From positions 1 to 5,012 of the forward strand of contig CALYRA010000146.1 in NCBI GenBank assembly GCA_945292135.1: a stretch of DNA of 5,012 nucleotides, read 5' to 3'. A program made the position numbers and the translations under genes. The notes under the pieces were generated by a model. It did not search any database, was not told where the DNA came from, and was given only the letters and a program-made list of their open reading frames with translations. This document shows, piece by piece, positions 1 through 5,012 of this stretch; position 1 is the stretch's first letter, and each line of letters starts with the position of its first letter. Source of the stretch: an uncultured Dysgonomonas sp. (GTDB lineage: Bacteria > Bacteroidota > Bacteroidia > Bacteroidales > Dysgonomonadaceae).

Positions 1-287
1 TCAATATTGTCTTCGGATTTAGTCTGATCGGAAAAATTGGAAAAGGAAGTAAAAAAACCATGAGGACAATTGATATGTAAAGTGACTTCGTCTCCATTGT
101 CATCATAGTGGAATAAACGCATAAAACCGGAGACTATATAATATAGATATTGAGGTACTTGACCTGCCTTTTCAATAATTTTATTTTTAGAATAAAATAT
201 CGGCTCAAAATATTTTTTACACAGTTCAATATCTAAATTCGATAATTGGTATTTTGTAGCGATGTTTTGAAGTAGCTGTTGATGCAT
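1..287 (-). CDS. Crp/Fnr-family transcriptional regulator, N-terminal part (runs off the window)
   Basis: The frame opens at ATG 287-285 and stays open for 95 codons to the window edge, so only the N-terminal sensor half is visible. The translation begins MHQQLLQNIATKYQLSNLD and continues with a cyclic-nucleotide-binding-like beta-roll: a KNKIIEKAGQVPQYLYYIVSGFMR stretch (about residues 34-57; the family pattern is a Gly near 'EG' followed by 'lyfIlsGxvr'), then YDDNGDEVTLHI (61-72). No in-frame start exists further upstream, because TAA at 299-297 closes the frame, so the start is firm. In the family this domain senses a small ligand or redox state and a C-terminal helix-turn-helix binds DNA; that half lies outside. 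The gene follows the efflux operon on the same strand after a 231-nt gap and appears to have its own promoter. The ligand and targets cannot be told from this part. Confidence 0.88.
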   Translation of the reverse strand, partial: MHQQLLQNIATKYQLSNLDIELCKKYFEPIFYSKNKIIEKAGQVPQYLYYIVSGFMRLFHYDDNGDEVTLHINCPHGFFTSFSNFSDQTKSEDNI

Positions 288-317
288 ATAAACGATTTAT
301 AAGCTATTGATTTACTC

Positions 318-345
318 CAAAGTTAATTATTTTAATGATGCCCAA
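318..345 (-). promoter_or_regulatory. Candidate Bacteroidota-type promoter for the Crp/Fnr regulator
   Basis: On the minus strand TAACTTTG (325-318) matches the Bacteroidota -7 consensus TAnnTTTG exactly. A TTG (345-343) lies 17 nt upstream of it, where the -33 TTG/TTTG element is expected; the published spacing is roughly 17-23 nt. Transcription would start about 20-30 nt before the ATG at 287, giving a short leader. The match is seen directly in the sequence. Its use as a promoter is inferred. Confidence 0.5.
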
Positions 346-381
346 TATTGTCACTCCAATATTTTAAAGACAATTTTAAAT

Positions 382-405
382 AATCTTATCCTTAATCATA
401 TCCTT
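382..405. repeat. 12-bp tandem direct repeat upstream of the regulator promoter
   Basis: Plus-strand 382-393 (AATCTTATCCTT) is followed at once by 394-405 (AATCATATCCTT), identical at 11 of 12 positions. Just beside it ATTTTAAA occurs at 361-368 and again at 373-380, also with a 12-nt period. The pair lies about 40-60 bp upstream of the candidate -33 element. It could be a protein-binding site or a slippage product; A+T-rich DNA makes chance repeats common. Confidence 0.4.
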
Positions 406-425
406 TTTCGAATTACAGTTTCATA

Positions 426-506
426 GATATAGCATTTATTGGAATACGAACGGCAACTATTATAAGAATTTGAAAGGCAAAGTCATTCATCGTTTATTGC
501 TATATC
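426..506. repeat. 9-bp perfect inverted repeat between the operon end and the regulator
   Basis: GATATAGCA at 426-434 is the exact reverse complement of TGCTATATC at 498-506, with 63 nt between the arms. The pair lies just after the last permease's stop codon. The loop is long, the arms are A+T-rich and no U-tract follows, so it does not look like a classic intrinsic terminator. It may be a weak RNA structure, a pair of protein sites or coincidence. Confidence 0.3.
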
Positions 507-518
507 CTCAGTTTACTC

Positions 519-1631
519 TTAGCTGCTTTTCTTATAGCTTGCTATAGCCCATACGTTTAATCCAAATGCAAAACCACACAGAGCAAACAGCTGGGGTAAT
601 AAATCCGTGATACCGCTTCCTTTTAGATAGACAGAACGCATTACCTGTATGAAGTAACTCAATGGATTTATTTTCGTAATCATTTGCGCCCATTCGGGCA
701 TACTGCTCACCGGAGTATACAGGCCGCTAAGCAGTATTAAGATAAGTATAAAAAAATACATCACAAACATAGCTTGCTGCATCGTTTCAGAATAATTCGA
801 AATAACGAGACCTAATCCTGATACCGTAAGTATATATATACCTGCATATAGATAAATAGTTAAAAGGCTACCAACCGGCGAAAGACCATAAACCAGCCTA
901 GCCAGAATAAAACAAATACTAAGAACTACAAACCCGATTATCCAATAAGGAATGAGTTTTCCTAAAATAAATAAAAGCCTATTTACAGGCGCTACATTCA
1001 TTTGTTCTAATGTACCGCTTTCCTTTTCGCCGACTATATTCAATGCAGGCAAGAAACCCGTAAGCATTGTTAATAACATAACTATTAAAGCAGGTACCAT
1101 AAACACTTTATAATCGAGATAAATGTTGTATTTATTATGAGGAGTAATTTTTATGCCCGACATTATTTCCTTTTCGGCATCGATTCCCGACTCCGACATA
1201 AGTTCATTCGTGAAATCATTGACTATCATAGTCAGGTAAGAAGATCCTAAACCCGCTTTTGTTCCATTAACCGCATTGGCTGAAATCATCACATCCGCCA
1301 ATCGGTCTTTTATAAGGCTTTGTTCAAATTTGGGACGTATTTCTAATATTATATCTGCCTTACCCGATTCTATACTTTTCATTGCTTCACTATTCGAATT
1401 TGATACATCTTCAAGAATAAAATAACCTGAAGCCGTAACTTTGTGTATCAAACGTTCCGAATAGGAACTATGGTCATTATCAATCACCGACAACTTTATA
1501 TTCTTTATCTCCTGATTGGCAGCCCAAGGCATGATAAGCATAATCATGACAGGCATCATAATAATCAATCGGGGCAGGAAGGAATTCCTGAATATTTGCT
1601 TAAATTCTTTTTCCAATAAAAATTTTAACAT
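519..1631 (-). CDS. ABC-2 type transporter permease, second subunit (YbhR/YhhJ-like)
   Basis: A 370-residue inner-membrane permease, full length for the DrrB/YbhR/YhhJ class. It starts MLKFLLEKEFKQIFR, a cytoplasmic amphipathic lead-in, then a first membrane helix at about 20-38. A large extracytoplasmic domain of roughly 140 residues follows, then about five helices from 175 to the end. The cytoplasmic coupling motif after helix 2 reads GEKESGTLEQMNVAPV (about 201-216), matching the family EKExGTlE...sPv pattern. The C-terminus is basic (SYKKSS). ATG at 1631 lies 17 nt after the upstream permease's stop, so the two are almost certainly co-transcribed. It probably pairs with that permease to form the membrane channel of the efflux pump. 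The substrate (drug, dye, bile salt or similar) cannot be read from the sequence. The frame is intact and the gene is the last of the operon. Confidence 0.9.
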   Translation of the reverse strand: MLKFLLEKEFKQIFRNSFLPRLIIMMPVMIMLIMPWAANQEIKNIKLSVIDNDHSSYSERLIHKVTASGYFILEDVSNSNSEAMKSIESGKADIILEIRPKFEQSLIKDRLADVMISANAVNGTKAGLGSSYLTMIVNDFTNELMSESGIDAEKEIMSGIKITPHNKYNIYLDYKVFMVPALIVMLLTMLTGFLPALNIVGEKESGTLEQMNVAPVNRLLFILGKLIPYWIIGFVVLSICFILARLVYGLSPVGSLLTIYLYAGIYILTVSGLGLVISNYSETMQQAMFVMYFFILILILLSGLYTPVSSMPEWAQMITKINPLSYFIQVMRSVYLKGSGITDLLPQLFALCGFAFGLNVWAIASYKKSS

Positions 1632-1648
1632 AAAACCGGATTTATTTA

Positions 1649-2755
1649 TTATTGTAATCTCACTTTAAAAGTTTTCAGACTAGCCGCAAGTAGGCATAAA
1701 ATCATTACTACCAGAATAATGAATTCTTTTAGGATATATACGCCATCTACCCCCTGAATCATTAATTTTTTTATGATTTCGATATACCATCTGGCGGGCA
1801 TAATGCTCGACAAATATTGTAAAACCATTGGCATACTCTCAATGGGAAACATCATACCTGATAATAACATGGTAGGCATCATAAGCCCCATACCCGAGAT
1901 TAACATCGCTGCGACCTGTGTTTCGGCAAGATTTGATATTAATAACCCAAGTAGCAAAGCAACCAGAATAAAAAGAAATGATGTAAGGAATATTAAAAAC
2001 AGGCTGCCTGCGATGGGTACTTTCAACACAAAAACCGATAATAAGAGTATCACAATCAGATTAACTACTGATAATGTAAAATAGGGTACAGCTTTAGAAA
2101 TAATGATAAATATTGGTTTGACTGGTGAGGTCAACAATATTTCTATGCTGCCTTTTTCTTTCTCCCGGACAATGGCAATTGAGGTCATCATAGCGCAAAT
2201 AAGCATAAGGATCATCCCCATAACCCCGGGTACAAAGTTATATGCGCCTTCCATTTGCGGATTATAGAGCATTCTTGTTTGGATAACGATTCTTATGCTC
2301 GCATTTTGCTGCGAAGCCATTTCCTGTTGATATTGATTGAGGATACTCGTCGCATAATTTGTCATCGTCGTGGCTTGATTGGGATCAGTAGCATCCGCTA
2401 TAATCTGTATAGCAGCTTCGCCCGTGCTTAGCAGATTGGCGTGAAAATCACTATCGAAGACCAGAACCATACCAGCTTTGCCTTCTTTCATCACTTGCTC
2501 TATCTGATCGGGACTATCCAAATATTTAACTAGCGTAAAATATTTATTTGCTTGAATCTTCTGAATTATTTGTCGGGTTGAAACATCTTTCGACAAGTCA
2601 TAGACTGCAATCTGTGCATCCTTTACCTCAGTTGTTAAAGCAAATCCAAAAAGAATTATTTGGACAATGGGCATACCCAACAATATTAACACTGTCCTGA
2701 TATCTCTGAATATATGGAGAAATTCTTTTTTTATGAATGATACAAACTGTTTCAT
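1649..2755 (-). CDS. ABC-2 type transporter permease, first subunit (YbhS-like)
   Basis: A 368-residue inner-membrane permease of the same family as its downstream neighbour, but clearly diverged from it, as expected of two heteromeric subunits. The N-terminus MKQFVSFIKKEFLHIFRD is the usual cytoplasmic elbow helix. TM1 is at about 21-41 and a periplasmic domain covers about 42-172. TM2 (about 174-197) leads into the cytoplasmic REKEKGSIEILLTSPV motif (about 198-213), followed by TMs near 218-244, 251-277, 280-303 and 343-362. The MFPIESMP stretch before the last loop is typical of the class. ATG at 2755 lies 3 nt after the NBD2 stop codon (TAG 2761-2759), indicating tight operon organisation and likely translational coupling. 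The frame is complete. Substrate unknown. Confidence 0.9.
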   Translation of the reverse strand: MKQFVSFIKKEFLHIFRDIRTVLILLGMPIVQIILFGFALTTEVKDAQIAVYDLSKDVSTRQIIQKIQANKYFTLVKYLDSPDQIEQVMKEGKAGMVLVFDSDFHANLLSTGEAAIQIIADATDPNQATTMTNYATSILNQYQQEMASQQNASIRIVIQTRMLYNPQMEGAYNFVPGVMGMILMLICAMMTSIAIVREKEKGSIEILLTSPVKPIFIIISKAVPYFTLSVVNLIVILLLSVFVLKVPIAGSLFLIFLTSFLFILVALLLGLLISNLAETQVAAMLISGMGLMMPTMLLSGMMFPIESMPMVLQYLSSIMPARWYIEIIKKLMIQGVDGVYILKEFIILVVMILCLLAASLKTFKVRLQ

Positions 2756-2758
2756 ATT

Positions 2759-3502
2759 CTAATCTGCATTACGCGTTGCTTTTCTGGCAAACTTTTGAAA
2801 AACTTCATCCATTGTTTGCGAATTCATTTTTTCTTTAAGCTTCTTAGGTGAATCCAAAGCTTCGATCCGACCGTCAACCATAATGGATACTCTGTTACAA
2901 TATTCAGCCTCATCCATATAATGAGTAGTAACAAATACTGTTATTCCATTATCTACTGCTTCATAAATCATTTCCCAAAATTGTCTTCGAGTGACCGGGT
3001 CTACTCCTCCGGTAGGCTCATCCAAAAAGACTATCTTGGGTGAGTGAAATATAGATACTGAAAAGGCTAACTTTTGCTTCCACCCCAAAGGGAGATCACG
3101 AACAAGCGTATTTTTCTCGGAAATAAAACCCAGATTGTTTAATATACGATCGGTTTTTATGTTTATATCAGCCGTTTTCATTCCATATATTCCACCAAAA
3201 AGCCGCATATTTTCCCATACTTTAAGATCTTCGTAGAGTGAAAACTTCTGGCTCATATAACCAATATTCTTTTTTATCTTTTCCTGTTCCTTATTTATAT
3301 CAAATCCGGCTACAAATCCGGCTCCCGAAGTGGGAATACTTAACCCGCAAAGCATGCGTATGGCAGTAGTTTTACCAGCACCGTTTGCCCCAAGAAAGCC
3401 AAAAATTTCACCTTTACCTATCTCGAAGCTGATATGATCGACAGCCGTAAAATCTCCAAATTTTTTAGTCAGCTGGTTCACTTTGATTATTATTTCATTC
3501 AT
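2759..3502 (-). CDS. ABC transporter ATP-binding protein, second NBD (equivalent to the C-terminal half of YbhF)
   Basis: A 247-residue DrrA/CcmA-type ATPase expected to bind the cytoplasmic face of the two permeases and power export. Motifs in order: Walker A GANGAGKTT (38-46), Q-loop YMSQKFSLY with Q85, signature DLPLGWKQ (136-143) instead of LSGGQ, Walker B IVFLDE (157-162), D-loop GGVDP (165-169), and switch histidine H194 in TTHYMDEA. The short C-terminus ends TMDEVFQKF, the usual family tail. LPLGW-type signatures are, as I recall, normal for the second NBD of YbhF/RbbA-like pumps; this is family knowledge, not seen here. The start ATG 3502-3500 overlaps the end of the undamaged NBD1 frame by 8 nt (3495-3502), so it was probably translationally coupled to it. 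The leader GAACGAAAGAAAT is A-rich, with no strong Shine-Dalgarno. The frame is complete. Confidence 0.92.
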   Translation of the reverse strand: MNEIIIKVNQLTKKFGDFTAVDHISFEIGKGEIFGFLGANGAGKTTAIRMLCGLSIPTSGAGFVAGFDINKEQEKIKKNIGYMSQKFSLYEDLKVWENMRLFGGIYGMKTADINIKTDRILNNLGFISEKNTLVRDLPLGWKQKLAFSVSIFHSPKIVFLDEPTGGVDPVTRRQFWEMIYEAVDNGITVFVTTHYMDEAEYCNRVSIMVDGRIEALDSPKKLKEKMNSQTMDEVFQKFARKATRNAD

Positions 3503-3647
3503 ATTTCTTTCGTTCTGTTATTTGCATAAAACAATCTTCAATAGTTGGTTCTATACTATGTACATCGACGCGGGTATGCCCATCCTTCATTAATGATTTC
3601 TTCAATTCATAGATCGTTAATACATCATCAACTGTGACATGATGATT
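3495..3647 (-). pseudogene. Severed C-terminal 50 codons of the first NBD
   Basis: Directly after the TAA at 3650-3648, and in the same frame, the sequence reads NHHVTVDDVLTIYELKK and, further on, HSIEPTIEDCFMQITERKK. It then ends at TGA 3497-3495. The PTIEDCFMQI tail is the usual C-terminal pattern of DrrA/YbhF-type ATPases (compare TMDEVFQKF in the neighbouring NBD2). With the stop read through, the protein would be 305 residues and would overlap the NBD2 start by 8 nt, a typical operon junction. No frameshift is needed: one base change, for example GAA or CAA to TAA, is enough to explain the break. This stretch has no start signal of its own that I trust, so I treat it as the lost tail of NBD1, not a separate gene. 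Confidence 0.8.
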
Positions 3648-4412
3648 TTATCCAAATGAGAAGCAACTTTTGATATGCTCGTTTTTACGCAAATCACGCA
3701 ATAAATGAGGCATATTTTCAGCTTCGACAGCCCATAGTTTTGAGGGAAACTTATTTATAATGTTTTGAGGAGTGTCTATTTCGAAAAAGCGTCCATCCTG
3801 AATAAAAGCTATCCGGTCGCAAAGCGAGGCTTCGTCCATGTAGGGTGTTGATACTATGATAGAAATATTCTGTGTTTTCAATTTTTTCAGCATTTCCCAA
3901 AGCTCCTTTCTCGACACGGGGTCTATACCTGTTGTTGGTTCGTCTAAGAAAAGAACGGTAGGCTTATGTACCAATGCGCAACATAATGCGAGTTTCTGCT
4001 TCATACCTCCGGATAATTTTCCTGCATGCCGTTTTTTAAATGGTTCTATTTGTCGATATATGTCTTCAATAAGATAATAATTTTCTTCTAAGGTAGTATT
4101 GAAGATAGTCGCGAAAAAATTTAGGTTTTCTTCTATTGTCAAATCCTGATATAAAGAAAACTTACCGGGCATATATCCTATCTTTTGCCTTATCTTTTTG
4201 TAATCTTTTATAATATCATCGCCATCAATTGTTGCAGTCCCACTGTCCGCTAAGAGCAATGTAGTTAATATACGAAATAATGTAGTCTTTCCGGCGCCGT
4301 CGGGTCCTATAATTCCGAAAATCTCTCCTATCTGAGCTTCGAAACTAATATCATTCAAAGCCTTGACTTGCTTGTAACTTTTATTTATTTTTTGAACCGA
4401 AACTGCACTCAT
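3648..4412 (-). CDS. ABC transporter ATP-binding protein, first NBD, truncated by an in-frame stop
   Basis: A 254-residue ATPase equivalent to the N-terminal half of YbhF. The start is taken as ATG 4412-4410 (MSAVSVQKINKSYKQ), 19 nt after the adaptor stop and behind an A-rich leader (AATGAAAAAAAAT). An upstream in-frame ATG at 4475 would overlap the adaptor by 44 nt and add residues unlike the family. Motifs: Walker A GPDGAGKTT (36-44), signature LSGGMKQ (133-139), Walker B VLFLDE (153-158), D-loop TGIDP (161-165). The Q-loop reads YMPGKFSLY, with Gly83 where Gln is usual. The switch region reads STPYMDEA, with Pro190 where His is usual. The frame stops at TAA (3650-3648) after CFSFG, but 50 more family-like codons follow in the same frame. 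All catalytic motifs survive the truncation; the C-terminal regulatory or dimerising region is cut. Confidence 0.82.
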   Translation of the reverse strand: MSAVSVQKINKSYKQVKALNDISFEAQIGEIFGIIGPDGAGKTTLFRILTTLLLADSGTATIDGDDIIKDYKKIRQKIGYMPGKFSLYQDLTIEENLNFFATIFNTTLEENYYLIEDIYRQIEPFKKRHAGKLSGGMKQKLALCCALVHKPTVLFLDEPTTGIDPVSRKELWEMLKKLKTQNISIIVSTPYMDEASLCDRIAFIQDGRFFEIDTPQNIINKFPSKLWAVEAENMPHLLRDLRKNEHIKSCFSFG

Positions 4413-4431
4413 CAGATATTTTTTTTCATTG

Positions 4432-5012
4432 TTAAAACTTAACTTCTCCGTACATTCCCTTTTTGATATAGCCATCGTTTTTTACTTCTATCTTGACAGC
4501 ATAAACAAGGTTAGCCCTTTCGTCACGCGTTTGTATTGTTTTTGGCGTAAATTCCGCTTTATCGGCAATCCATACGATTTTTCCATCATATTCTTTTCTG
4601 TCCGATTCGCCTAAATCGGAATATACCTTTACCTTTTGCCCTATCTTGGCTGTAGTCAGCTGACTGGCGGTTATATAGGCTCTAAGATACATTGTGTCGA
4701 TATCGGCTATTTTGAACAATGCTTTTCCCGATACAGCCAATTCGCCCGGTTCGGCATATTTTGACAATACTGTTCCGCTTATCGGACTGGTTATTATGGA
4801 CTTGTTTATCTGATCTTTGAGCTGGGCAATTTGCGCATTCAAGGATACGCTTTCTTCGGTAAGACTATTATTGGTATTGTTTACAGTCTCAAATTGTGCT
4901 GACAGTTTTTTTTACAACAATTTCTCCATATTACAACGGCTTTCCAAAATAACCCACACGACTCTGAAGGTGTCCTAAATCACGTTTTGCCTCTGTATAT
5001 TCGGTATTTTCA
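4432..5012 (-). pseudogene. HlyD-family periplasmic adaptor (YbhG/YhiI-like), 3' part, frame interrupted
   Basis: The membrane-fusion protein of the pump, which would link the inner-membrane ABC unit to an outer-membrane channel. From 4911 to the TAA at 4434-4432 one frame encodes 159 residues. These are the end of the coiled-coil hairpin (KKLSAQFETVNNTNN, then NAQIAQLKDQINK), the second half of the lipoyl/barrel-sandwich domain (ITSPISGTVLSKYAEPGELA) and the beta-barrel region ending MYGEVKF. Upstream, 5011-4934 in a different frame reads ENTEYTEAKRDLGHLQ, clearly the other coiled-coil arm, and then meets TAA (4933-4931). Removing one A from the A8 run (plus-strand T8, 4906-4913) would join that frame, read past its TAA, to KKLSAQ. 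At least one frameshift and one stop are therefore present, and the linking sequence looks short for the family. The N-terminus lies beyond the window. An internal TTG at 4842 could open a 136-residue frame but would not make a working adaptor. Confidence 0.8.

Noticed and set aside
361..381. Possible hairpin in ATTTTAAAGACAATTTTAAAT as a terminator
   Set aside because: The arms pair only as short A/T blocks with a mismatch and no G-C core or clear U-tract. It is better explained as a chance A+T-rich direct repeat.
1773..2084. Plus-strand open frame of 103 codons
   Set aside because: It lies wholly antisense to the first permease, whose membrane helices and REKEKGSIE motif are clear. The translation resembles no protein I know and has no ribosome-binding context.
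3495..3650. Reassignment of TAA to an amino acid (alternative genetic code) or programmed readthrough
   Set aside because: TAA is used as the normal terminator for the adaptor and both permeases in this window. No readthrough context or selenocysteine-like element is visible. A simple nonsense change or sequence error is more economical.
3856..4077. Plus-strand open frame of 73 codons
   Set aside because: It is antisense to the NBD1 region encoding the signature and Walker B motifs. The frame is a by-product of that conserved coding sequence.
4413..4475. Upstream start at 4475 for the first ATPase, adding 21 residues
   Set aside because: The extra residues would be translated from the adaptor's own C-terminal codons in another frame and do not look like an ATPase N-terminus. 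ATG 4412 gives the standard MSAVSVQKINKSY start 19 nt after the adaptor stop.
4429..4614. Plus-strand open frame of 61 codons
   Set aside because: It is antisense to the well-supported C-terminal coding sequence of the adaptor, with no independent sign of a gene.

Overview
The window is A+T-rich and every gene in it lies on the minus strand. It carries most of a tripartite, ABC-2-type efflux operon of the E. coli YbhG-YbhF-YbhS-YbhR / YhiI-RbbA-YhhJ kind, followed by the start of a Crp/Fnr-type regulator. Protein wording, A-rich leaders in place of strong Shine-Dalgarno sites, and a TAnnTTTG-type promoter before the regulator all suggest a member of the Bacteroidota, probably Bacteroidales. 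This is an inference from style; no taxonomic marker gene is present.

Layout in transcription order, from high to low coordinates. (1) 5012-4432: the 3' part of a HlyD-family periplasmic adaptor, whose frame is broken in the coiled-coil region. (2) 4412-3648: the first ATPase (NBD1), stopped early by an in-frame TAA. Fifty more family-like codons follow in the same frame and end by overlapping the next gene by 8 nt. (3) 3502-2759: the second ATPase (NBD2), intact. (4) 2755-1649 and (5) 1631-519: two intact ABC-2 permeases. (6) 518-288: 231 nt without a gene, holding a candidate promoter, a 12-bp tandem duplication and a 9-bp inverted repeat. (7) 287-1: the N-terminal 95 codons of a Crp/Fnr-family regulator, which runs off the window.

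In an intact operon the two ATPases would pair and drive a heterodimer of the two permeases. The adaptor would link this inner-membrane unit to an outer-membrane channel outside the window. The two ATPases are complementary. NBD1 has a good LSGG signature but lacks the Q-loop Gln and switch His. NBD2 has both of those but a deviant LPLGW signature. The dimer is therefore predicted to have one consensus and one degenerate ATP site.

The most notable observation is that lesions are confined to the two promoter-proximal genes (adaptor and NBD1), while the three downstream genes are open over their full length. This could be early decay of the pump or sequence error; raw reads would decide. I see no wholly new system here. 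The interest lies in the broken operon, the asymmetric ATP sites and the small intergenic elements.
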